Shown here one piece after another: positions 24,072 through 31,330 of a DNA stretch of 55,942 bases. The DNA is from CAZAEL01 sp964484135. Lineage in GTDB: Bacteria > Elusimicrobiota > Elusimicrobia > FEN-1173. The translations under genes and the position numbers were made by a program. The stretch lies in the NCBI GenBank assembly GCA_964484135.1, contig CAZAEL010000013.1, positions 1-55,942 on the forward strand, read 5' to 3'. Under the pieces are notes generated by a model. The model worked only from the letters and a program-made list of their open reading frames with translations. It did no database searches and was not told where the DNA came from. Each line of letters starts with the position of its first letter. Position 1 is the stretch's first letter.

Positions 24072-25346
24072 TTAATATTTGACGATGCAGTTGACCACCA
24101 GGGAGGGCTGCAGGTTGTTGTGGGCGCTGCCGCCGCCGGCCGAAGCCGACGCGCCGTCCAGTCCATGGAGATGGGTCGAGCCGTTCGCGTTGCTCGTGTA
24201 AGTCGCGGTCGTTCCTCCCGTCTGCTGCAAAAAGTTCGCTCCGCCGCTGGCGACCGAGATGTTGTTGTAAGGGAGATCCACCTGATGGGTGTGCGACGAA
24301 TTTGTTGAATTGACCGCGTATGTCCCGACCCCGTGGGTGTGGGAAGGCATTTCAGCGGAGGTCAACGTGTGTGTTTCCGCCCCACCGGCGCTGCCCACGG
24401 TGTTGGCAAGCGTGGCTGTTCCGGTGCCGCCGGCCCCCACTGGGACCCGGCGCCGGAAATCGGGCAGGTTGAAGGTGGTGGAGCCGTCCCCCGCGCCGAA
24501 GGCGGTGCCGATGGCCGTGAAAAGGTCCGCGTACGTGCTCCGCGACACGGCGGAGCCGTCGCACAACAGCCAACCGGCCGGCGCGGAGGCGCCGCCGTAC
24601 GGCAGGATGACCCCGGGGGGCATGACCAGGCCCGTTTTGTCCCTGAACCGGCCCGCGATGGTCACGTCGCCCGTGCTGTGGAAGACCGCGGCGTTGGCGC
24701 CGGCCTCGGTCTGGAGCTGGAGGATGTCGATGGCGGCGCTCGCTCCGGCGTTGGGCCTGATTTGGAGAGGGACGACGTTCTGGGTGGGCTTGATGGTCTG
24801 GGTGACGGTGGAGTTGAGGACCAAAATGGGATCGACGAATTGGCTGGCGGAGACCGGCACGGACCCCAGGATCACGTTGGCGTCGATTTTTTCCGGGTTT
24901 TGGGAGCTGCGCCAGTCCGCCAGGGTCTTGGAGCCGGAGATGGCGATCTTGGAGGGGTCGACGGCGGCCCCCGCATCGAGATCTTTGGCCACCAGGGCGT
25001 AGGGGCTGGCGGAGAAGGAATCCGCGGGGCTCAGGGTTTCCCCGTCCACGCTGATCCGGAGTTTGGGGCTCTGGTTCACCCAATCCACGCCCGAGGGCTC
25101 CAGGACCAGGGTGAAGTCCCCGGTGGCGGGCAGGTTCACGGTCATGTTGCCGCTGGACCAGAGCACGTCCCCGCCGGAAGAGAGGATTTGGGCCGTGAAC
25201 ACGTGGTTCCCGGCCACGGCCACGCCGGATTTGCTCAAGCGGCCCTGGTACACGATCCGGTTGGGCACGCCGGCCCAAACCGCGGTCAAAGAAAGAAAAA
25301 GAAAGCAAAGGAGAGAAATGGGGAGGACGCGCCTGGAGGGGTTCAT
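24072..25346 (-). CDS. Secreted protein with phage tail-collar domain
   Basis: This 424-aa protein starts with a signal peptide (RRVLPISLLCFLFLSLTAVWA). The N-terminal part (VPNRIVYQGRLSKSGVAVAG) is a beta-rich domain seen in secreted proteins. The C-terminal half is a tail-collar domain: GVILPYGGASAPAGWLLCDG, TYADLFTAIGTAFGAGDG, FNLPDFRRRVPVG and SHTHG repeats with the closing HNNLQPSLVVNCIVKY. It is not in a phage context. Collar domains in bacteria occur in microcystin-dependent-type surface proteins; function is unknown. The ATG at 25346 has GAGGAAA upstream. Confidence 0.8.
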   Translation of the reverse strand: MNPSRRVLPISLLCFLFLSLTAVWAGVPNRIVYQGRLSKSGVAVAGNHVFTAQILSSGGDVLWSSGNMTVNLPATGDFTLVLEPSGVDWVNQSPKLRISVDGETLSPADSFSASPYALVAKDLDAGAAVDPSKIAISGSKTLADWRSSQNPEKIDANVILGSVPVSASQFVDPILVLNSTVTQTIKPTQNVVPLQIRPNAGASAAIDILQLQTEAGANAAVFHSTGDVTIAGRFRDKTGLVMPPGVILPYGGASAPAGWLLCDGSAVSRSTYADLFTAIGTAFGAGDGSTTFNLPDFRRRVPVGAGGTGTATLANTVGSAGGAETHTLTSAEMPSHTHGVGTYAVNSTNSSHTHQVDLPYNNISVASGGANFLQQTGGTTATYTSNANGSTHLHGLDGASASAGGGSAHNNLQPSLVVNCIVKY

Positions 25347-25383
25347 GGGTTTCCTCGTTTCTCGGAAAAGATTCAACCCCAAC

Positions 25384-25413
25384 ATTATAAACCACTCAAA
25401 GCCGTCAATTCAA
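25384..25413 (-). promoter_or_regulatory. Promoter for the collar-domain gene
   Basis: TTGAAT (25408-25413) and a perfect TATAAT (25384-25389) are spaced by 18 bp. The predicted start is near 25377, about 31 nt before the ATG, leaving room for the Shine-Dalgarno. Confidence 0.6.
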
Positions 25414-25418
25414 GTGTC

Positions 25419-25441
25419 GGGGGCAAAAAAAATTTGCCCCC
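25419..25441. terminator. Hairpin after thrS
   Basis: GGGGGCAAA (25419-25427) pairs perfectly with TTTGCCCCC (25433-25441). It lies directly after the thrS stop. On the thrS strand the U-rich part is in the loop and there is no U-tract after the stem, so it may stabilise the mRNA end rather than terminate. Confidence 0.5.
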
Positions 25442-27202
25442 CTATTTTTTCAGGCGGACCTCCTCCAGAAGCCGCTGCTTCAGGACGTCCAGGGACAGGG
25501 CGCCCAGGTCCTGGCCTTCCCGGGTGCGGACCGACACGGTCCTGTTTTCCGCTTCCCGCCCCCCCACCACCAGCATGTACGGGATTTTCTGAAGGGTGGC
25601 CTCGCGGATCTTGGCGCCGATCTTGTCCGCGGAGTCGTTCACGGACGCGCGCAGGCCCGCGTCCTTGAGGGCCTTGTACGCCTCGTCCGCGTATCCCTGG
25701 AATTTTTCGCTGATGGGAAGCACGACGGCCTGCACCGGCGCCAGCCACAGCGGGAAGGCGCCCGCGTAGTGCTCGATGAGCACGCCGAAGAACCGCTCCA
25801 GGGAGCCCAGGAGCGCCCGGTGGATCATGAAGACCTGGGTCTCCCCGCCTTTTTCGTCCCGGTAGTTGATCTTGAACCGCGCCGGGTTGTTGAAGTCCAC
25901 CTGCACGGTGGAGCACTGCCAGGCCCGGCCCAGGCTGTCCTTGATCTTGAGGTCGATCTTGGGGTCGTAGAACACCCCTTCGCCGGGGTCCACGGTGTAC
26001 GCCAGGCCCGCGCGTTCCAGCGCTTTCTTGAGGGCGCCTTCCGCGTGGGCCCATCCCTCCAGGGTGCCGGAGTACTTTTCCGGACGGGTGGAGAGCTTGA
26101 CGTCGTAGTCCGCGAAACCGAAGGTTTTGAGCACCTCGGTGATGACCCGCAGGATCTCCGTGACCTCTTCCTCCACCTGGTCCGGCCGGCAGAAAATGTG
26201 GGCGTCGTCCTGGGTGAAACCCCGCACCCGCATGAGGCCGTGGAGCACCCCCGAGCGCTCGAAGCGGTACACGGTGCCGAACTCGGCGAGGCGGAGCGGC
26301 AGCTCCCGATAAGAGTGGAGGTCCGACTTGTAGATCAGGATGTGGCCCGGGCAGTTCATGGGTTTCAGGATGAAGTCCTGGTTCTCCAGCTGCATGGGCG
26401 GGTACATGTTCTCCGCGTAGTAGTCCAGGTGGCCGGAGGTCTTCCACAAAAAGGAGCGGGCCACGTGGGGGGTGTACACGAACTGGTACCCGTTTGTGGT
26501 GAGGAAATCCTTCAGGTAATCCTCCATGACGCGGCGCATGGCCGCGCCCTTGGGCAGCCAGTAGATGAAGCCGGAGCCGCCTTCCTCGTGCTGGATGGTG
26601 AAGAGCCCCAGGCGCGGGCCCAGCTCCCGGTGGTCGCGCTTCTTGGCCTCCTCCAGGCGTTTGAGGTAGTCCTCCAATTCCCGGGCCGTGGGCCAGGCGG
26701 TGCCGTAGATGCGCTGGAGCTGTTCGCGCTTCTCGTCCCCGCGCCAGTACGCGCCCGCGACTTTCAAGAGCTTGAAGTGGCGGATGTCCTTCGTGGTCTC
26801 CAGGTGGCGGCCCCGGCAGAGGTCCGTGAAGGTGTCGTGGGTGCAGTACGTGACCGTGGGCTCGTTCAGGTCGTTGATGAGTTCCACCTTGAACTTTTCG
26901 CCGCGCTCCCCCCAGAACTGGCGCGCCTCGTCGCTGGAGTGGGTGCTCATGACGAACTTGTGGTTCCCCTCCACGATCTGCCGCATGCGTTTCTCGATCT
27001 TTTCCAGGTCTTCGGGGGTGAAGCGGTGGTCGGTGTGGAAATCGTAGTAGAACCCGTCCTCCACGGGCGGGCCGATGGTGATCCGCGTGCCGGGGAAAAG
27101 CTCCTGCACCGCCTGGGCCATCACGTGGGTGGTGGAATGGCGGAGGCGGTACAAATATTCTTCGCGGGAGTCCTGGGAGGTCGTTTCCTGAGCGTCTTTC
27201 AT
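25442..27202 (-). CDS. thrS: Threonine--tRNA ligase, lacking the TGS domain
   Basis: The 586-aa ThrRS keeps the editing domain (HSTTHVMAQAV and CRGRHLETT, the His-x3-His and Cys-x3-His residues), the class II core with MNCPGH zinc/threonine site, motif 2 (FGTVYRFERSG and RGFTQDDAHIFC), motif 3 and the C-terminal anticodon-binding domain. It starts almost at the editing domain, so the N-terminal TGS domain of about 60 residues in the usual 640-aa enzyme is absent. ATG 27202 has AAGAGG 3 nt upstream; a TTG at 27226 is also open. Confidence 0.95.
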   Translation of the reverse strand: MKDAQETTSQDSREEYLYRLRHSTTHVMAQAVQELFPGTRITIGPPVEDGFYYDFHTDHRFTPEDLEKIEKRMRQIVEGNHKFVMSTHSSDEARQFWGERGEKFKVELINDLNEPTVTYCTHDTFTDLCRGRHLETTKDIRHFKLLKVAGAYWRGDEKREQLQRIYGTAWPTARELEDYLKRLEEAKKRDHRELGPRLGLFTIQHEEGGSGFIYWLPKGAAMRRVMEDYLKDFLTTNGYQFVYTPHVARSFLWKTSGHLDYYAENMYPPMQLENQDFILKPMNCPGHILIYKSDLHSYRELPLRLAEFGTVYRFERSGVLHGLMRVRGFTQDDAHIFCRPDQVEEEVTEILRVITEVLKTFGFADYDVKLSTRPEKYSGTLEGWAHAEGALKKALERAGLAYTVDPGEGVFYDPKIDLKIKDSLGRAWQCSTVQVDFNNPARFKINYRDEKGGETQVFMIHRALLGSLERFFGVLIEHYAGAFPLWLAPVQAVVLPISEKFQGYADEAYKALKDAGLRASVNDSADKIGAKIREATLQKIPYMLVVGGREAENRTVSVRTREGQDLGALSLDVLKQRLLEEVRLKK

Positions 27203-27230
27203 GGTCCTCTTAAAAAAGAAATCCAAAGTC

Positions 27231-27268
27231 GAACATCGGCTTTGGATCGCCCCTTTCGATCAATGTTC
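27231..27268 (-). promoter_or_regulatory. Two-part hairpin upstream of thrS
   Basis: GAACAT/ATGTTC (outer 6 bp) and GATCG/CGATC (inner 5 bp) form a two-tier hairpin 28 nt before the thrS start. In E. coli, ThrRS binds hairpins in its own leader that mimic tRNA-Thr. No anticodon-like UGU or GGU is evident in the loop here, so the role is open. Confidence 0.4.
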
Positions 27269-27289
27269 CGCCTGACTATAGCAAATTCT

Positions 27290-28030
27290 TCAACGGGATT
27301 CCTTCCAAGGGCTTTGCCAGAGGGCCTTGCCCACGAAAAAGGGCCCCAGGGAGGCGATGTACTTGGACGTCTGCTGGGTCTTGCGCATCTCCTGCACCAG
27401 GCGGGACAGGGGGTAGAGCTCCCGCCCGATGAGGCCCAGGACGAAATCGTTGTCCTCCTCGTTCAGCCCGTGGCAGGCCAGCCGGATGTCCCTGGCCAGT
27501 CCGGCCTCGCCGAAGCCCCGCCCGATCAGGCCGTGTTCCATGAGGATCTTTCCCTTTTCCCGGGGGTCCATGGCCTCGAACTCGGGCTTGCGGCGCAGGG
27601 GGTACCACACGGCCCAGGGTTCATGGGGGTTGAGCGCGTATCTTTTGGGCCGTTCCAGCATCCAGTCTTGGAGGTCCTGCTCGTGGCCCGTGGAGTAGGT
27701 CCGGCCCAGCATGGCGAGGCGGGGCCTGGGCGTGAGGGAGGCGAAGGGCTCGCCGGCCATCGCCCGGCGCACCTCGTCGCTGAAAAGCTCCTTTTCCTCG
27801 CCGATGAGGAGGACGCCGACGCCTCGCGGGTCGTTCACGTCCTGGTACAGGACGCCGGCCACCCCGATGGATTTCAGCTTGTCCGCGAGCGGGGCCGGGT
27901 CCGCGCAGCCCGTATACACCCGGAGCCGGCAGTAAACGCGGCGGTCAAAATGGGCAGGCTGGCCGTCCGGGCCCAGGCCCTTTTCCCGGATGTCCGGCGC
28001 TTCCATGGAGGACGTGCTCGGTCTGTTCAT
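27290..28030 (-). CDS. Chlorite dismutase-family protein (HemQ-like)
   Basis: This 246-aa protein belongs to the chlorite dismutase-like family. Landmarks are AVWYPLRRKPEFEAMDPREKGKIL, MEHGLIGRGF with the candidate proximal His, LACHGLNEEDNDFVLGLIG and LVQEMRKTQQTSKYIASLGPFFVGK. In many bacteria such proteins are coproheme decarboxylases that finish heme synthesis; true chlorite detoxification is less likely without the distal Arg context. ATG 28030 was chosen because the upstream in-frame ATG (28138) lies inside the tRNA gene. It follows tRNA-Val on the same strand. Confidence 0.8.
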   Translation of the reverse strand: MNRPSTSSMEAPDIREKGLGPDGQPAHFDRRVYCRLRVYTGCADPAPLADKLKSIGVAGVLYQDVNDPRGVGVLLIGEEKELFSDEVRRAMAGEPFASLTPRPRLAMLGRTYSTGHEQDLQDWMLERPKRYALNPHEPWAVWYPLRRKPEFEAMDPREKGKILMEHGLIGRGFGEAGLARDIRLACHGLNEEDNDFVLGLIGRELYPLSRLVQEMRKTQQTSKYIASLGPFFVGKALWQSPWKESR

Positions 28031-28098
28031 TCCCTTGACCTCTTCGTTGTCGTGAAAGAAGACCCGGCCGCTTTCCGCGGACGGGCCCCTTCGCAAGA

Positions 28099-28175
28099 TG
28101 GTGCCCAGTAGAGGATTTGAACCTCTGACCCCCTCCATGTCAAGGAGGTACTCTAACCAGCTGAGCTAACTGGGC
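28099..28175 (-). tRNA. tRNA-Val (GAC)
   Basis: The minus strand folds into a complete 77-nt tRNA. Acceptor GCCCAGT/ACTGGGC pairs perfectly over 7 bp, the anticodon stem is CCTCC/GGAGG with loop TTGACAT, and the T arm is AGAGG-TTCAAAT-CCTCT. Anticodon GAC gives Val. The 3' CCA is encoded. Confidence 0.96.
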
Positions 28176-28203
28176 TCAAATTTTTTGCTCGGGAGAGGAT
28201 GCC

Positions 28204-28230
28204 GGCTCCCCCGCCTCTGTGGAGAGGTGG
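28204..28230. repeat. Intergenic element, copy B
   Basis: This is the second copy of the element at 58-82, with 2 extra nt. GGCCGGCC follows at 28229-28236. The stem GCCTCT/AGAGGT with loop GTGG can form within it. It sits 29 bp beyond the 5' end of tRNA-Val. Confidence 0.45.
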
Positions 28231-28245
28231 CCGGCCAAACTGATA

Positions 28246-28269
28246 AACGGCTGCCTCCCGGCAGCCGTT
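28246..28269. other. Perfect 10-bp hairpin
   Basis: AACGGCTGCC-TCCC-GGCAGCCGTT is a perfect 10-bp stem. On the minus strand the loop is GGGA, a GNRA tetraloop. No U-tract follows on the minus strand. It lies between tRNA-Val and the partial tRNA copy, so it may be part of a small mobile or remnant element. Confidence 0.5.
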
Positions 28270-28277
28270 GTTCCACC

Positions 28278-28306
28278 GTGAACCTCTGACCCCCTCCATT
28301 CAAGGG
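28278..28306 (-). pseudogene. Partial copy of tRNA-Val (anticodon loop to T loop)
   Basis: 28279-28305 repeats 28118-28145 of the intact tRNA-Val in the same orientation, with 21 identical bases followed by a one-base deletion. It covers the anticodon loop, anticodon stem and T arm. A weaker match to the D arm (AGCTCGGTTAG on the minus strand) lies at 28391-28404, about 85 bp away. This is a broken duplicate or an integration scar, not a working tRNA. Confidence 0.65.
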
Positions 28307-28415
28307 CGCTGGCCAAAGGGGGCCTCACGGGCCAGTGGGGAGGAAAGCCCTCTCTATCGGCGTCCCCTCGGGCGCCGGGGTCCCACTTGACCTAACCGAG
28401 CTTAAATGAAAGAGG

Positions 28416-28829
28416 TTACTGCTTCTCGGCGGCCTCTTCCACGGCTTCGCCGCCGATGGGCGGGTGCCCGGCGGGCATCATCATGCCCATGCCGCCCATC
28501 TTCGGGTGGCAGGACATGGCGGCTTTGTCGCCGTGATCGGGGCAGTATTTCCGGCAGAGGGCGGACCCGCCCTTGCAGAGCAGCCCGAAAAGGCTGACGA
28601 CCAGGATGACCCCGGCCGTCACGCGTCCCGCGACCTTGAGCCACTTGGCGGGTTCCTTTTCCGCCAGGTGCAGCAGCCACCAGCCCAGGGCCAGGGTCAA
28701 GAGGTACAAAACCACGCCCGCGCCGCCGTGGGAACAGCGGCCTCCCATCCCGCCCCAATGGGGGCACCCGGCCCAGACCTGTCCCGCGGACAGGACCAAC
28801 GAAGACAAAAGGACAACGAGCGTTTTCAT
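28416..28829 (-). CDS. Small membrane protein rich in Met, His and Cys
   Basis: This 137-aa protein has a signal peptide (KTLVVLLSSLVLSAGQVWAG), two hydrophobic segments (VVLYLLTLALGWWLLHLA and GRVTAGVILVVSLFGLL) and two potential metal-binding stretches: CPHWGGMGGRCSHGG after the signal, and CRKYCPDHG, MSCHPKMGGMGMMMPAGH near the C-terminus. Met/His clusters like these bind Cu(I) or Ag(I) in other proteins. No family was recognised. GGAGGAAG precedes the ATG. It lies 11 bp after queF, probably in one transcript. Confidence 0.7.
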   Translation of the reverse strand: MKTLVVLLSSLVLSAGQVWAGCPHWGGMGGRCSHGGAGVVLYLLTLALGWWLLHLAEKEPAKWLKVAGRVTAGVILVVSLFGLLCKGGSALCRKYCPDHGDKAAMSCHPKMGGMGMMMPAGHPPIGGEAVEEAAEKQ

Positions 28830-28840
28830 AACTTCCTCCT

Positions 28841-29248
28841 TCAAACGTTTTTCGGCGCGCGGCCGTGCCGCGCCGTGATCCTGGCTTCCACCCCGCCCCG
28901 CGCGGCGAAAACCCCCTCCACCACGGCCCACTTGGGCTTCGCGCACTCCACCACGGAAGCCAGCACCCGGTTCACCGCGTTTTCCGTGAAGATCCCCAGG
29001 TTGCGGAAGGCGTTCAAATACAGTTTCAGGGACTTGGTCTCCAGGCACCATTTGTCCGGGCCGTACCGGATCACGATGGTGCCGAAGTCCGGCAGCCCGG
29101 TCTTGGGGCAGACCGAGGTGAACTCCGGGAAGGTCAGGACGATCTCGTACCCGGGATATTGGTTCTCCCAGCATTCGATCTCCGGCAACTCCGCCTCCAC
29201 GCCCGCGCGGGCGTGGTCCGTCGTGTACGCGCGCGACCGCGTTTTCAA
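28841..29248 (-). CDS. queF: NADPH-dependent preQ0 reductase QueF
   Basis: QueF reduces the nitrile of 7-cyano-7-deazaguanine to preQ1 for queuosine synthesis. This is the short, single-domain type (135 aa). FPEFTSVCPKTGLPDFG contains the nucleophile Cys47 and Asp54, seven residues apart as in Bacillus QueF, and LETKSLKLYLNAFRN is the NADPH/QueF motif. The start is a TTG at 29248, 24 bp after tRNA-Cys on the same strand. No other queuosine gene is in the window. Confidence 0.92.
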   Translation of the reverse strand: MKTRSRAYTTDHARAGVEAELPEIECWENQYPGYEIVLTFPEFTSVCPKTGLPDFGTIVIRYGPDKWCLETKSLKLYLNAFRNLGIFTENAVNRVLASVVECAKPKWAVVEGVFAARGGVEARITARHGRAPKNV

Positions 29249-29272
29249 TGGATCATCCTGTCCCCTGAAAAT

Positions 29273-29348
29273 TGGAGGTGCGGGCCGGATTCGAACCGGC
29301 GAGTAGAAGTTTTGCAGACTTCCCCCTTAACCACTTGGGTACCGCACC
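29273..29348 (-). tRNA. tRNA-Cys (GCA)
   Basis: The 76-nt minus-strand gene has acceptor GGTGCGG/CCGCACC (7 bp perfect), anticodon stem GAAGT/ACTTC with loop CTGCAAA (anticodon GCA), and T arm GCCGG-TTCGAAT-CCGGC. The discriminator base is U, as expected for tRNA-Cys, and CCA is encoded. Confidence 0.96.
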
Positions 29349-29362
29349 GTAGATCAAAAAAC

Positions 29363-29432
29363 GGGGCTGGGGATGAGAGGTTTAGGGGCTGGACAATTGA
29401 AAAACGCCTTGAACCAGCCCCGAGTCCCAAGC
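29363..29432. other. Inverted repeats between moeB and tRNA-Cys
   Basis: GGGGCTGG occurs at 29363-29370 and 29385-29392, and CCAGCCCC at 29414-29421, so either copy can pair with the last. CAAGCCCCTGA lies just beyond. This is a possible transcript end after moeB (stop at 29449); no strong U-tract is present. Confidence 0.4.
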
Positions 29433-29448
29433 CCCTGACCCCGGAAGT

Positions 29449-30603
29449 TTAGTATTTCGGCACGGAAGGGTCAATTTCGTCCGACCAGGCCAGGATCCCC
29501 CCCTTCACGTTCCTGAGCTTCTTGAAGCCCAGCTGTTGGAGGACCTTGATGGCCTTGGCGCTGCGCACGCCGGACTTGCAGTGGACCACGATGTCGTCCG
29601 CCGTGTCCAGCTCGTTGGCCCGGGCCGCCACCTCGCCCAGGGGGATGAGCTTGGAGCCGGGGATGCGGGCGATCTCGAACTCGTTGGGCTCCCGCACGTC
29701 CAGGAGCACGAACCGGTCGTTCCTTTTGAGGCGTTCGGACAGCTCCTTGACCGTGATTTCGGCCACGCCGTTGGTCTGGGCCTTGTCCTCGTTGCCCCGG
29801 CCCACCCCGCAGAACTGGTCGTAATCGATGAGCTCCTTCACGGTCGGGTTGTCCCCGCAGACCGGGCACCGGGGGTTGCGGCGGATCTTCACCGTCTCAA
29901 AGGTCATCTCCAGGGCGTTGAAGAGCAGGAGGCGGCCCACCAGGGGCGTCCCCTTGCCGATGATGAGCTTGATGGCCTCCGTGGCCTGGATGAGCCCCAC
30001 CAGTCCCGGCAGGATGCCCAGGACCCCGCCCTCGGCGCAGGAGGGCACCTCGCCCGGCGGCGGGGGCTCGGGGTACAGGCAGCGGTAGCAGGGGCTCTCC
30101 GGGTCGCCGGGCCGGAACACCGTGGCCTGTCCGTCGAACCGGAAGATGGAGGCGTACACGTTGGGTTTCTTCAGGAACACGCAGGCGTCGTTGGTGAGGT
30201 ACCGGGTCTGGAAGTTGTCCGTGCCGTCCACCACCACGTCGTAGTTCTTGATGATGTCCAGGGCCGTGTCCCGGCGGAAGGGCTGGGTGTACGTCACGAC
30301 CTTCACGTTGGGGTTGATGTCCTGGACGGTTTCCCGGGCGCTTTCCACCTTGAGCTTGCCCACGTCGCCCGTGCCGTGGAGCACCTGGCGGTGCAGGTTG
30401 GTGTGGTCCACCACGTCGAAATCCACGATGCCCAGGGTGCCCACCCCGGCCGCGGCCAGGTACAGCGCGTTGGGCGAGCCCAGCCCGCCCGCGCCGATGA
30501 GCAACACCTTGGCGTCCACGAGTTTTTCCTGCCCCTCCACCCCCACCTCGGGCATGATGAGGTGGCGGGAATAACGGAGCACCTGTTCCTGGTTCAGTTT
30601 CAT
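29449..30603 (-). CDS. moeB: ThiF/MoeB-type adenylyltransferase with C-terminal rhodanese domain (MoeZ-like)
   Basis: This 384-aa protein adenylates the C-terminal Gly-Gly of a small sulfur carrier and passes sulfur to it. The E1-like domain has the ATP motif LLIGAGGLGSPNALYLAAAGVG (residues about 35-56), FDVVDHTNLHRQ, DGTDNFQTRYL and two zinc CxxC pairs (CYRC and CPVC). The rhodanese domain has VHCKSGVRSAKA with active-site Cys. MoaD at 35633 (ending in SGG) is the likely partner. A ThiS partner in thiamine synthesis is an alternative. Confidence 0.9.
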   Translation of the reverse strand: MKLNQEQVLRYSRHLIMPEVGVEGQEKLVDAKVLLIGAGGLGSPNALYLAAAGVGTLGIVDFDVVDHTNLHRQVLHGTGDVGKLKVESARETVQDINPNVKVVTYTQPFRRDTALDIIKNYDVVVDGTDNFQTRYLTNDACVFLKKPNVYASIFRFDGQATVFRPGDPESPCYRCLYPEPPPPGEVPSCAEGGVLGILPGLVGLIQATEAIKLIIGKGTPLVGRLLLFNALEMTFETVKIRRNPRCPVCGDNPTVKELIDYDQFCGVGRGNEDKAQTNGVAEITVKELSERLKRNDRFVLLDVREPNEFEIARIPGSKLIPLGEVAARANELDTADDIVVHCKSGVRSAKAIKVLQQLGFKKLRNVKGGILAWSDEIDPSVPKY

Positions 30604-30676
30604 GGGTCATCCTTCTCCTTGTGGGTTGTAACGGCAGCCGGCTCGCGACATTCCTGAGGCTTCGCCCCCCCCGCGC

Positions 30677-31330
30677 TCACGCCTTCCCGAGCAGGGGCAG
30701 GAGGTCTTCAAAGCGGTCCACGATGAAATCCGGGGCCGCGGCGCGCAGTTCTTCCTCGGGCCGGTACCCGTACGTGACGGCCACGGTCCTCATGCCCGCG
30801 GCCTTGCCGGCCAGGACGTCTCCCGGGCTGTCGCCCACCATCCAGGCCTCTTCCGGGCGGGCCCCCAGTCGTTTCGCCGCCTCCCAGAGGGGCTCGGGCC
30901 GGGGCTTCCTGACGGGCAGGACGTCCCCGCCCAGCACGGTCTTGAAAAATCCGTCGATCCCCAGGGCCTTGAGGGTCCTTTCGCTCTGGCGTTGGGCCTT
31001 GTTGGTGACCACGCCCAGGGGTTTGCCGGCCAAGCGTTCCAGGGTTTGGCGCACGCCGGGGTACAGGACCGCGTGGTCCGCGCAATGCTCCAGGTAGTGG
31101 GGGTCGAACAGGGACATGGCCTCCGCCACCGCGCCGTCGTCCGTCGTGCCGAGGGCCCTTTCCAGCAGGGTGCGGAACCCGTCCCCGATGAAACGCCTCA
31201 CCTCCTCCGGGGCGCGGGGCGGGCGGCCCAGCCGGGCGAGGGCGGCGTTCAGGGAAAAGGCGATGTCTTCCCAGGTGTCCGTCAGGGTGCCGTCCAGGTC
31301 GAACAGGACGGCCGGGCGAGAGGCCGTCAA
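30677..31330 (-). CDS. gph: HAD phosphatase, phosphoglycolate phosphatase-like
   Basis: This 217-aa haloacid-dehalogenase hydrolase has motif I VLFDLDGTLTDTW, motif II VVTNKA, Lys in PVRKPRPEPLWEA and motif IV AWMVGDSPGDVLAGKAAGM. The alpha-helical cap is type C1, as in Gph. The TTG at 31330 overlaps the stop of the peroxiredoxin gene as TTGA. Substrate could also be pyrophosphate or another small phosphate ester. Confidence 0.8.
   Translation of the reverse strand: MTASRPAVLFDLDGTLTDTWEDIAFSLNAALARLGRPPRAPEEVRRFIGDGFRTLLERALGTTDDGAVAEAMSLFDPHYLEHCADHAVLYPGVRQTLERLAGKPLGVVTNKAQRQSERTLKALGIDGFFKTVLGGDVLPVRKPRPEPLWEAAKRLGARPEEAWMVGDSPGDVLAGKAAGMRTVAVTYGYRPEEELRAAAPDFIVDRFEDLLPLLGKA

Noticed and set aside
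25769..28111. 780-codon plus-strand frame opposite thrS and the HemQ-like gene
   Set aside because: It is antisense to two conserved genes and runs into a tRNA gene.
27203..28138. HemQ-like protein starting at the ATG at 28138
   Set aside because: That start lies inside the tRNA-Val gene and the extra 36 residues are translated tRNA.
28099..28306. An intact integrated element flanked by att sites
   Set aside because: Only about 100 bp separate the two tRNA segments and no integrase is present; at most a scar remains.
28340..28360. RNase P-like GAGGAAAG string near the partial tRNA
   Set aside because: It is a short match only; the rest of the conserved RNase P core is absent in the 240-bp gap.
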